This document shows, piece by piece, positions 20,201 to 31,559 of a stretch of DNA of 64,000 nucleotides (within the stretch, counting starts at the first letter, position 1; each line of letters begins with the position of its first letter). This DNA comes from Mesotaenium endlicherianum (taxonomy: Eukaryota; Streptophyta; Zygnematophyceae; Zygnematales; Mesotaeniaceae). The stretch is taken from NCBI GenBank assembly GCA_009602735.1, contig WELA01010851.1:40992-104991 (forward strand), read 5' to 3'. The notes under the pieces are model-generated. The model had not been told where the DNA came from and made no database searches. It saw only the letters and a list, made by a program, of their open reading frames with translations. The position numbers and the translations under genes were made by a program.

Positions 20201-22801
20201 TCTCCCCCTCTCCTCCTGCAGCAGCTGCAGCTGCGGCATTCCTTTTCTCCCTCTCCCGGCTTACGTGCCTCGCCTCCCTGGTCCATGGTGGTGGGGGTGG
20301 TGGGGCTGGTACAGGAGATATACGGGCAGATGGTGGCGGGCGGGGTGAGCCCCAACCAGTTCACGTTCAGCATCCTGCTGGAAGCGGTGGGGCAGGGCGG
20401 ACGCCTCAAGGCCGCGCTAGAAGTGTTCAACGAGATGAAGGCGGCTGGCGTGCCGCCACAGACCAGCACCTACAACTGCCTCATCGACGCGTGCGCTGTC
20501 AGCCCTCAGCCTGATGTAGGTCCCGTCACCCTTTTGGAGGAGAGTGCTCTGCTGCTGCGGTTACGTTTTGATCTGCTCCTTTCCAAGTAAAGTGCAGACA
20601 ATGAAGAAGAAGTGTATCTAACGACCAAGGGAGGGGGGGAGCGGGACGGAGGTGCAGGCGCAGAAGGCGTGGAGCCTGTATGAGGAGATGCTGGCAGACC
20701 CCAGTACCCAGCCCAACGCAGATACCCTCACCAGCCTCGTCACCGCCTGCTCCAAGGTACGCGCGTTGGTGATTGGGTGCTTTTGCTGTTGCTGTTGCTG
20801 TCGCTCTTGCTTCCAGGCAGCAGGAGGCAGCACGGGTGGTGGGTGGAGTGACAACAAGCTCTGGCTGGGGGGGTGGGTGCGCAGGGGGGCGACTATGCGG
20901 GGGCGCTGAAGGTGCACGCACTGATGCGCGAGAGGGGCTTCAGCAAGGCGCTGCTGGCCGCCGCCACGTACAACAAGCTCATCCACTCCGCCGACATGTC
21001 CGGCAGCCTCGACGCCGCCTTCAAGGTCTCCCCCCATGCGTGCTGTATCACCGGGAAGTGCTGCCTGTCACTGTGCTGCAGCAGCACGTTATACATTGTG
21101 TGTTACCCCTAACCTTGTTGTGTGTGTGTGTGTGTGAGTAAGCAGCTGTATGCAGAGATGAAGGAGGGTGGGGTGAAGCCGGATGCCGTGACGTACAGCA
21201 CGCTGGTGGCCGCGTGCAACCACCACGCTGATGTCCAGAGGGCGCTGGCCGTGCAGGCCGAGATGGAGGGCCTGGGCGTAAAGCCCAATCAGGCACGCGC
21301 TCTCTCTCCCTCTCCCTCTCTCTCTGCCTTCACATCTGTTGTCGGTGTTGGGCGCTGGCTGATGATGGAGGTGACGAGAGATGGCGATGCATGCAGGTGG
21401 TGTACCACTCCCTCATCGGCGCGCACGGCGAAGCTGGCCAGTGGCGAGAAGCTCTGGCCGTCTTCCGCCAGCTGGAGGCAAGCAGCAGCAGCAGCGGCGG
21501 CGCAGAGGTCCAAAACTGCCCCGCTATCTCTGTGATGCAGTGTCACCCTCCCCTCCTAGCCCCCTGAGCCACACCCCACGTTGTGCAGATGCATGCATGC
21601 AGGTCCAGGTCGGGACGCTTCTTGAGCACCTGCTGCGTGAGCGACGGGGCTGGTGCAATGCTGAGAGATACTTTTGTGGAACCGTGCGCGCGTGATTGAT
21701 GGTGGGTGGGGGCCCAGGGAGAGGTGGCAGCCGTGTCGTTGGGATCGTACAGCCTGCTGTTCGATGCTTGCTTTGGCAAGGGCGGAGCTTCAGCTGCTGT
21801 CTTGGATGCTGTTGCAAAGGGCAACAGACTAGAGATAACTGAAGGTATGGCATCTGCTTTGTGTGGTCATGTCCTCTGTCTTCCATCCCTGTTGCTCCAC
21901 ACTTTGGAATGCTTGCCCTTCCCAGCCACTATGGGCAAAAAGAACAAATAATTACAAGGGAAAATTGCTAGCATCATGTCATCGGCGAGAGTTTTCCCTG
22001 GTGCTTATACCCTGAGCTCACTGACTGGCCGTAGGCATCAAGGCAGCCCTGGACGTTTTCGAGACGGCATCGCAGGCAGGCATCTTCAAGTGCTTCAGAG
22101 ATGGAGAGTTGGAAAGGTACCCCCACCCTCACCTCATCATCCTTCTGCAGCGTGACATGCCTACTACGCGGGTTCTTACCTTGTTCCTTCCTCCTGCTGC
22201 AGGTGTGACGTGAGAGTAATGACGCGTTCAAGCACTGTCGTGGCCTTGTTGGCGTGGCTGGAGCGCATAAGGGCGTCCCCTCCTATTCAAAAAGACCTCT
22301 TGGTTGTCACCGGAAACGACAAGGGCAGGGTATGTGGGTTGCTTCTGCCATCTTGTTGCCACGCTTCTCTACATGACAGATGCAGCGTGTCCTTTGCACA
22401 TTGCCCCCGTGCCCATCAGATGCAATCTGCTCTGCAGTGACTGTCCCATGTAGCAAACAGACGCGTGGAAGATTGTGCTACAACACTCGGAGTAATGACA
22501 TGGAATGGTTTCCCCCAGGCAGCCCTTTATTCCATTGGTTCTTGCGATTGTTTATCAATAAAGTTCTTTCTTGTTATTTGACATTTTGCAGGGAGTGACA
22601 GCTGGGTCAAGGAAAGGTCGTCATCCTAAGCTTTATGTCAGTGCCCAGACAACCCTTCAGGCAGTTGGGCTACCACCAAAATGCTTAGAAACCATTACAA
22701 TGCATGCGCTTACAGTCGAAAACGCGTCGCTGACGTTGTGGTTAGCTGATGGAGTTCAACAGAACTCTGACCACAGCCAGGTAGTTTCCTCAGTGCTCTA
22801 G
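17204..22801 (+). CDS. Pentatricopeptide-repeat (PPR) protein, probably plastid-targeted, with SMR/MRL1-like C terminus
   Basis: PPR proteins bind organellar RNA for stabilisation, processing or translation. Readable coding exons: 17204-17250 (proposed), about 17298-17644, 17953-18006, gap, 19019-19127, 19469-19539, 19677-19778, 19948-20181, 20315-20515, about 20652/20658-20756, 20885-21025, 21146-21292, 21397-21477, 21718-21844, 22035-22116, 22203-22329, 22592-22801. Phases agree at every junction. The N terminus MAGRLRSVGGRRTAR followed by a Ser/Arg/Ala-rich stretch looks like a chloroplast transit peptide. The ATG at 17204 and a 47-bp first intron are inference. About nine 35-residue repeats are visible (for example GVKPDAVTYSTLVAACNHHA, GVRPSLLTYNLLIS). 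Two introns use GC donors. The C-terminal part (CDVRVMTRSSTVVALLAWL, then DLLVVTGND) resembles an SMR or MRL1-type tail; the assignment is uncertain. Part lies in the gap. Confidence 0.85.
18007..18320 (+). repeat. Polypyrimidine simple repeats at the gap edge
   Basis: (CCCT)n at about 18017-18049, then CTCCCT/CTCTCC-rich sequence from about 18207 to the gap at 18321. The far side of the gap starts with ten G. These intronic low-complexity tracts probably caused the assembly gap. Confidence 0.85.
18321..19003. other. Assembly gap (683 N)
   Basis: Unsequenced. It lies inside the PPR gene, between the exon ending at 18006 and the exon starting at 19019, so one or more PPR exons may be missing. 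Confidence 1.
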
Positions 22802-25800
22802 ATAATGACTGTTACGGAACCGCAAGAAGGTTTAATGGCACGTCTCCCACGCTTGAATTAGTGTTTGACAAGTCCGATTTATAATCACCACCTCGAGTAC
22901 ACCACGTCAATGATTAGAATACTCTAACTTCTACAACCTCCTGCACACTTTGGACAGTAGAGTGGGTCCGTTTTGTTTCCCACCCAGTAGTGTGGGAACG
23001 AATGCTTCAAAGGTCAAGCCAACTGCCAAATGAATGAACAGAATAGACCATTGAGGAGGAGGTCAACCTCTTGGGCAAAGTCAGCTCCTGGCCCAAAGCT
23101 GCTCTAATATGATTACCTGCAAACGTCATTAAGTAGTGGAAAGCTCAAGTTCCGCACATACATGACGGAGATGATGCTCAGGTACTTGCTAGGACTTAGC
23201 TTTGAGACAATGGACAAGGATTGGAGCCACTTAGCGTTGGAAACATGGTTAAAGTTGGTCTAACTGTAGTGGCTTACAATTCATGACTTAACATGATTCT
23301 TTCAGAAATTGTAACCACGAGCTAAAGAGATTTGGCCATTGTCATCCATCACAAGGCTTGCCAGATACATCAGAGCATGAACGTGACACCTTTGTGAATG
23401 AACAAGGTGGCATAGCGGCTGTCTCTGGCAAGGAGAAACTTCACGGTCACTTGGTTCGTTGGGAGCAAGCCACACCAGATGCTGAACTGAATGACAGGCA
23501 TACTTGTTATGGTGGAGGCTAAGGAAGAAGCCATGGTGGATATGGTAGAAGAAGTAGACGAGGTCCTAATTGGAGTTGGCCTACTGTACTCGACTTATAA
23601 CACAAGCTTTTTACCCTTCCTGTCACCTTAGCAAGTAGAACCACTCTCTATGCGGTCCTTCCTCTTCAGTTCTTTGTCGTGATCACCACATCAATAGGCA
23701 AAGAACAGAACAGGAACTGGAGAGTGAGAATTGACTTGCAGGAGTCTAGGCGAGGCGGTTAACAGGGGACCAGGCTGAAGGAGAGCATAGAAGTCGAGGT
23801 CCGAGAAATGCTGGGAGATTGCTATTTGTGGTGTAGACTCTTGAATATGAACAAGGTATGGCTCTAAAAGCCAGAATAATGCGCCTAGGCTAGGGGGTTC
23901 CTTTCTCCCTCGTGGAGGTATGACGAAATACAATGGCAGAAAGCTTTGTTTAAAAAAGTGGGAGAGAGGCGGAAAACATTAATGCGGCTGATAATCTTAT
24001 GCCCTCTCGAGAATGCAATCCAGCGATTTGCACTCATTAACCTGTCTCCCTCTGTTCATTCCCCCACCTGATCATAGTCCTCAATTCAGGAGATGGTTGA
24101 GGCGAGTTCAATAGTTCCTAGTGTGCAAGTGACCTTGATTTCAGCAGGTCTTGCAGACCACGATTATCCTTTGGACGCCCCCTTGGTACGAGCTGTGCAG
24201 AATATACGTCCAATCAAAGCTCGGCAACCCAAATAGGCGAAAGCAGGCCGAAAGTCAAAGGCACCAAATTGTAGACTTATTACTGCTTGATGAGGCTATA
24301 AAGCACTACGACAAACATGCCATCGACAATCGACAATGCCATAAGTTACAAATTTCAGTTTCCTCAAGAGTGCAAGGAGATATATGCCTGGTAAAATTTA
24401 CGTGGAATCAGGCCCCTCGATTGTAAATATTCGTGGATTTCCTTGCCCGACACGAACGGTATCATAGTCCATGCGATTTTCTTGGGCGTTAATGAAGCCC
24501 ATGCAAAGTATTTGCAAGCATTATACTCAACATCCGCACACGATTTGAAGAATCAAAAGACACCCTTTTGTCCTTAGGGTATAGTCGTTATTGGCTCTTA
24601 TGCATCGCAGTTTTTAAAATTGCAATCGTGCGAACAGAAAATTCAGCAGAGATCGAGGGCTCGGGATGATTTATGCAGACTATGCCTTATGTTGTTTTCA
24701 ATGGACATCTTTTTGCGGAAGTTGTGAAAAAAAGCGAGGGTGCAACTCGAACCGGACGCCTGTCACAGCTCGTTCTGGTGAGCCACCGAGAAGATAGAAC
24801 TGTACACAGCGACCTCTGTTATTAGACTCGGCTGCTAGCAGAATGGAATCAGAAAGCAACGTCCTAACTCGACGTAACCGAAACCGGGTGGTAGGCCATC
24901 CCCATTACTCAAGGAATGATCATGACAGAACCGAAATTGTAACCGAAACCTGGGGCTTAATACATATCAATAAAAATTAAAACCTAAAACTTGAAACATA
25001 AAATTGGTAGGGAATTTGGCTAAGTCGACACATGATACTGGTGAATCCTTCGAGCCGACCAAGTTCAACAAAAGAGAAAGGAACAATGCTCTCATCTGAT
25101 CTCCACTGATAAATCCTTTATTGCTTCTTTCTAAGTTGCTGTCTCTATTGGCAGGGAGCGGTGTTAATCAAATGCGAAGTCCTGAATATAACAAGTAGTA
25201 TCTTGACCATGTAAGTGATACACCAAAGGTTGGTTGATAATCCATTTTGATGTAACGTGGCGGAGCCTGCTACTTTTGTCATGATTCGAATCTGCTCTAG
25301 ATTGGCATTAATGAGGGGACTCCTCGTAAGCTTGAAATGTATGTAGTCTCCAGTTAAAATAAAAATATACTAAAGCACTGTCATGAAAGACAAGGTCGAC
25401 TTACAGAGCATCCCACCTCCTTCAAGGGAAAAGCCCGCAATAAAGCTGCTTTCAAAGACGTAAATAATTTATATTGTCGTCAAAGTTGGTCAGAAAACTG
25501 ATTCGTATAATTATTGCTCGTTAGCATCTTTTGCTTTGTACGCCGCACCTCATATACAAGGGGAGGAGATGTAAGAAGTTCACAGTGGTGTAAATTTCCA
25601 CTTGTCATTTGTAAAGAGTATGTTTACCCGTTCGATTATCTGGTCTGAAAACTAGAATGCAACTTGTGGGTGTCATCGAAGTTCCATCTTTTCCCGGAGG
25701 GCTCTATATATTCTTTTCTGCCCCCGATTACACTCAACATTAGGGCCTGGATATATTGCTGAAATGTTTTGTTTGCTCAAAGCCCCTTTTGAGACTCGTC

Positions 25801-27770
25801 AGTCATATTGTTAGTGTAGGTGCTGCAAAACAAAGACTCGGGAGGTTGCTATCAAAACTCTGTTATTATGTTGTACGTCTTGTGAAAGCCAACCTCTTCA
25901 TTGATGTTGGTCAATTTCCAGAAGATTGTACTTCCGGAGGGAGTTCTCATACGGACTGATGTACTGTACAATGTTGCGGAGCCAGAGGCTTTCACGCCCT
26001 TCGACAACGCACTCAGTATTCTCTGGGTCCTCGGTGTTAATTAGTCGACCGGGATGAAAGTCTGTCCGGCTGATCCTCCTTGTAGTCTCTTCATTGCACG
26101 GGACACTCGTCGGTAGGAGGACTCTTTCTATCCGCACAATTGGCATACTACGATCCAGTAAAATTGGTTTAGTGTCCCCCCCTTCTGGTGTTTGAAATAG
26201 CGATATCTTTGGACTCTATAACACCTGATATGCGGGGGGGGTCTCGTATGCGAAATAATGTTGTATTCATACAATGTCGGGGGTGGTCAGAGGCTCTCCA
26301 TCCTTCAACGCGTGGGGGATTTTCTGGGACCTCGACTCCACGGTCTCAGCCTTTGAATAGACTGGGATGAAATATGCCTTCGGCTGATCTTTACCGACAT
26401 CTCTACTGCGTCGAGTCGTGACTCGTGACTCGTCACATCACGAAGCAGATTCTTCATTAGTCTGGACTCCTCGGCGCCCGCACGGGCTCATTCGTATTCC
26501 ATAGATTTGGTGTATAATCTTATGGATGCTGGTATATCTGATTGGATTTGTGGAGGATCTGAACAGTATTTGGTGACCCCAGTCAAGCCGCAAACTGCCG
26601 CAAACCGTGCGTCACGAATAGAACTGCAGTTGGCATGAAGGTGGCGGCGTGGCGCGAGGTGATGTTGTTGGTCGGGGGGCAGCCGTCGGTGCTACTTATC
26701 CGCCATTACTAATGCGGAAGCCGAAGCGTGTTTTGCGTGAGCCTCTAGTGATTAGCTAGGGCCCATAGGCTAATGAAGCGCCCTACAGCGCCCTCTCACC
26801 GAGTGACTTCATTGCTGCTGCAGCCTGCAACCATGCAGTTCCGACCTTCCCGCTTTAATTCATCACACAAGGATGGGTAATTTTTGCTCGACCATATACG
26901 GCCCAAGATATGCTCCTCAATTAGCTCCGAAAACGGAAGCACACAAGTATGCAGCGGCAGGGAATGCATAGCTAGAGACTTCTTCACGTAATTAGTTTCC
27001 TTTCGTCTTGGCAACTGTTGTTTTGGACCCTGAGCCGCGGCAAGTTGCATTCCTTACGGAAAATTGTATCTGCTATGGTTATGTCCAAGCCCTGGCATCT
27101 TCCTTCGAGCACCTTTCGAACAGCAAATGAACTGTGAGTCTTTTCCTACCATGAATTGAAGGAAACGTCATTGATTGCGGTAGGAGATAGGGAGAGTTGG
27201 AGCTATACAGGTAGAGAGGGAGAGAGGGCGGAGGAAACATGTGTCATGTGCAATATTCAGAAGGTGGAGGGCAGGGAGGGGGCGCAGAACCGAGATTGGG
27301 GTATGTGTGAGCATTGTGGTCAGCGTTGTTGATTAGGTTCGAACTTCAGAATCGAATCATCACTTCTTCACCGATATATGTTTATTAGGGTGAATGTGCA
27401 TCTTATACATTGTGATGAATACATGACAAATGTTCAGGACCTCCTTCGAATATGATTGTGCCCCCTTGTGGGCCCCTTCCCCAGCGATTCAGGGAGGCCT
27501 CGTCTCATGTGGAGGCCTTCCTTTCGAGACTTGACTGTATGCCTGGCTGTCAAGGTTTGTGTCCTGACCGTATCAATCATGTCTAATGTGTTATTGCACC
27601 AACAGTTACAGCAACCAATTGCCTTGCAGCCGACTTCGAAGCACGACCTTTTTTGCCTTTTCAAGTGTTGAATGCAGTAATGTTCTCTCGCTTTCTGCGT
27701 GAAACAAGTAGCAGTAAGTTGTGGTGAACAATGTAGTCATAAACTCACATAGATGCGGGACTGATTGCAG
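22802..27770. other. Intergenic stretch, no recognisable gene
   Basis: About 5 kb of AT-richer sequence. No frame longer than about 90 codons has recognisable motifs. A plus-strand stretch at 23300-23520 reads as possible weak coding but matches nothing I know. The only structure I support is the diverged duplication at 25930-26400. Confidence 0.4.
25930..26400 (+). repeat. Diverged tandem duplication, two units
   Basis: Unit 1 (about 25930-26090) and unit 2 (about 26225-26395) share an ordered series of short matches: TCTCATACGGA/TCTCGTATGCG, then ACAATGT, then CAGAGGCTTTCACGCCCTTC/CAGAGGCTCTCCATCCTTC, then TTCTCTGGGTCCTCG/TTTTCTGGGACCTCG, then GGGATGAAA, then CGGCTGATC. They are offset by about 295 bp. 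The function is unknown. Confidence 0.55.
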
Positions 27771-29409
27771 GACGGTCAAAGGAACCTGGAAGCCCGTTGG
27801 ATTTTTGCCAGGCAGCCAACGAGACAGATGGACAGGTAAGTCAGAAGCGCTCTTGACGGAGCTATTGTTGATAAGATAAAGTACACCAGTCTGCTGAGAA
27901 GGCATTCCTAACTTTGTGTAATGCTTCTATCATACCACCCAGCTGGAACTTTTTTGACGATATGTCCTCAATGTAATGCTCACTATGTTTTGGCCTCTAA
28001 ATGGTGTAGAAAAGGCTGCTATTGTAAGATTAACTCCGGTGTATAATCTCATACGGAAGGGTTTTGGTTCTTCTAGCTGATGTGCAGGACTGCAGAGAAA
28101 GCGTTAGCAGGGAAAAATTGAGCTCAGCTCGAGAAGCAACCACTCCTTTGACCACCAACTACTACGCTAGTGATCCCTCTGTTGATGAAGCTCTGGCAGC
28201 ACCTTGTACTCGGGGAGGCTTTTTCTGCCAGTCAGCTCATGTGCACTTAGATCTGCCTGTAAGGGAGGAATCCAGTCCTGATATTGGGATTCCTCCAGGC
28301 GTGGTCCCCCATCCCCATAATGAGCTCATCAGCAGCATAATATCGTCAGCAGCTATGGAAGACTCCAAATATGATCAGCTCAGACAAGTTGACACTGGAC
28401 AGCAAAGCCAGCGCTGGAGAGGTGCGAGCAACTTCACCATGTTTACCAAATGCCTAGAGAATGTTCATCAGCAACAGCTGATTGTGTTTGCTTCTTCCTG
28501 AATATATAACCTGTTAAAGATGCCCTCCTTTATTGGGTACACGGAGACCAACTCGTTTGCAATACAGCATGGGAAGTTTTGTAATGGCACCACAGAGACC
28601 GATCAGTCAAATCCAAAGATTAATAGATGCCTACCTTACTTTGATCTCCCAGGATCAATTAGAAACGTGATTTTCACTAGGCAAGATGTTGCCAATCATG
28701 TTAAACCAGTGGTGGGTGGTGCCGCCCCATGCAGATTTAGCAATGTTTATTTGCGCCTTACCTATGCTGCAAAATAAATACACAACCAAAATCAGGAAAC
28801 TTTTTCTCTCATAAGGGACATCGTGTCTACTGTTTGGTGAACCAGAAGATAGATGATGCACTTCACCTACCTTTGCCCGGGGGATCTCATGAGCAGTACT
28901 TTCACAAAACGTGGGTGGAGGCAACATTCTCATCAGTGACAATATGATGGCACCTGTAAGTTACGATGTTGGGAGTTTTAATGGCACGTTGCTTTCTTGG
29001 TCATGGCTGTCTTTCCCACTTTCCTTCCAGGAGCTATTTTCACTCCACATCGCTCACTGGCTTTAGGTCTTGAATATGTGCATGCATTATAGATGTCAAA
29101 AGTCTTGTGGTGAAGGTATTGTGACATCATTCCATGCAGGATCTCTTCTCTACGTATTCCAAATAATGTGTGATAATGCAAACCTGCAAATACGTTGTGG
29201 TCTAATCACTCCTGACAGGAACCTCCTACGCCCTGGATTCCTGGATATAGCTGGAACAACAAGGGAGACCACATATTTTGGCAAAATCATCTTGTTCTCA
29301 GGTAGTGGGTACTGCATGTAGGCTCCTATGATGTCAAGGGTTTAATGTTGTCCTCATGCAGTCTGTTAGTAGGACTTATCATATACACCTTGTGCAACCA
29401 GAAAATGTT

Positions 29410-29851
29410 TGGCAGAGAATGGCTGTGGTAGGCAGACATGCTCTTCGATGTCAGCCACTATGTGCGCAGTGCATCAGCTATACCCTTCCGTGAAAGCGAG
29501 GTGCTTATATGATGATTATGATGATAGGCAAGCTGCACATTGTGATGAAGAGTCTCAACTCATAGCTGATATTTCTCACATGTACATTCTCAACGGCAGG
29601 CATGCTGAGGACATGCAAAGTTTAGCAGTGATAGGCCACAACAGTCAAAAGGAATATTTCATGGGGCGTCAATGCGACGGTGCCCAAATCTGGAACACCA
29701 CATTACCCTTGCCTGCCTGCTGGTTGTCTCCTCGTCCTCACTCCATGACGGTTGCGGAGGGCTTCAATGTCTCCACAAGCATGAGCTTCCAGCCTGTGAA
29801 ACCATGCCACGCCAAGCCACCTCCTCAATTGACTTCTCCCTCCGTGAGCTC

Positions 29852-29918
<67 letters not shown>

Positions 29919-30987
29919 ATGTGTGTGAGTGTCTCCGTGTGCGTGTGTACATCCCTTTGTGCATATCTGTGTTCACGCATGTGCCTGTGGTGTGTGAGAT
30001 CCATCAGTGCGTCCTTGAAAAGTCAAACTGAAAACTTCAAAGTACTCATTGGCATGGCCTGACCTGTACAAAGAATGTTCCATTTTACTGTTGGCTTGAA
30101 CTCCTCTGGGCCGCCACATTTGACACAGAGTTGGCATGCAATTTAAAATGGTCAGATTCCAGCAGGATGTACAGACTTGAAGGTGGCCTCCTGATGATCG
30201 GTGTATAAAAGGAGCTGACGGGTAGTGCGCAGATTGCAAAGGCTGAGAAGAGGGTGGCGTTAATGGGACGAGCACTACCTGTTGCAGCAGTTGCGGCACT
30301 CAGGACTTGGCTCGGCAATAGCGGAACTACGCATCCAAATATGGTATCTTGAGCTCCATCTCTGCCTACATTTAGTGATTCTTCTGCTCAGATTTTTGTC
30401 GTTCTGGTTGTTAGCCGTTAAAGTTCAGTCGTTATCGAATTTTTTAATGCCAGGATGTGTCCACGCACTTGTGCATATACATATGTTCCAACTCAAGCAT
30501 CAGCAGGACGTGAAAGTGCACGTGTGGGCAATTGTGTAGGACGAGAAAGACTATCTCTCAACCCTGACAGGCCTGACTGTGCGCCAGATTACCAACTGGT
30601 TCTCCAACTACAGGGTGGGTTCATACCAGTCGTTTCCCCCTTCCCCCCCACTAACACGTGGCTGAAGCATTTCACCTGAGAAGTCATTGAGTCCCCTGTG
30701 ATATCCAACAAAGTAAAGTGGATGTCTCTTCTACTGTCTCCATAAAGTGAAGTTCATCCAAAATTGTTCTTGCTTTACTGCTGGATTCATGGAGAAACAA
30801 GTACGAACTGTGCTCTGCGAAACGTGGTCTTTTTTCTTAAGCTGGTAAAGCGTTCAAGACGTTGACGTGCAGTCTCAAATATGAGGTACACTTTGCTCAG
30901 TCTCTGAAATTATACCACTGCCTTTGCCAGATGCGAAAAGTGCCACGGAGCAGGAAACCAATGGAGAAGAGGAAGATGGGTGCTTGA
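29410..30987 (+). CDS. Homeodomain protein (TALE/BELL-like), 3' exons
   Basis: Homeodomain proteins are nuclear DNA-binding regulators; in plants the TALE class (KNOX and BELL) controls the diploid programme. Four exons connect in phase 0: about 29410-29841, 30233-30343, 30540-30614 and 30931-30987, each bounded by AG acceptors and GT donors. Exon 30233-30343 gives helix 1 (RALPVAAVAALRTWL, compare BELL LPERSVSVLRAWLFEH). Exon 30540-30614 gives helices 2-3 with the recognition helix TGLTVRQITNWFSNYR (WFxNxR signature). The last exon gives a basic tail MRKVPRSRKPMEKRKMGA and a stop. Where TALE proteins have a PYP loop this one reads HPNM, two residues shorter, if splicing is as drawn. Upstream exons are unresolved: 27771-27835 and the frame 28088-28501 are candidates but do not join in phase. 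Transcripts are needed for the N terminus. Confidence 0.72.
29850..29945 (+). repeat. Compound (CT)n-(GT)n microsatellite in homeodomain-gene intron
   Basis: About 50 bp of CT dinucleotides run directly into GT-rich repeats just after the donor GTGAGC at 29842. It is intronic in the model above. Confidence 0.9.
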
Positions 30988-31559
30988 CACAAACTTCTGG
31001 TTGGTGCTTTTGGTTAGTAACCGTGCAGTGCAGTGTGTCTTTTGACAGTTCTTTGGTGACATTTCGCATCTACAGTATGTTTGATTGCTCGTCTCAGACC
31101 GAGAATTGAGATACACTAGATAGGTTTTGATGCACAAAAGAGACCTGAACATGACCTCCAATAGCATCACTCTACAATAACCTGAATGTGCCACGCTGCG
31201 AGAGTCCATGTAGCTAAGTGGATGAATTACCCATTTCATGGCCCTCAAATTCTGTGTCCGGGCCTCACAAACTATGTTACAGAATATGAATCCGGGTATG
31301 AAAGAAAGCAATTGCAAGCAAGTTGCTTTTTTTTCATATTAACAAAACAAGTACAAAGAGAATTGCTTTGAACTGTATGTAAGCAGCATACAATATGCTA
31401 GAAACAATCTAAGTAGGCCACCTGCAAAATACAATGTAAGCATATGATTCAAGTGCTTCCATCTGAATTTGATACAAGACGCCAAGCTTACATACTAATG
31501 ACTTATGTACAGAGGCACTTCCACCTATTTACAATCTACTCTCCTCCAGAACAATACAA
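30988..31559. other. Intergenic, convergent gene ends
   Basis: This lies between the stop of the plus-strand homeodomain gene and the stop of the minus-strand gene, so it should contain both 3' untranslated regions and polyadenylation signals. No other feature was recognised. Confidence 0.5.

Noticed and set aside
24724-24790. tRNA gene on the minus strand (GGTTCGAGT box B, followed by a T run)
   Set aside because: No acceptor-stem complement at the right distance and no clear anticodon arm; at most a SINE-like remnant.
27434-27671. Possible exon(s) upstream of the homeodomain gene on either strand
   Set aside because: Short open frames without motifs; splice phases do not join to the downstream exons.
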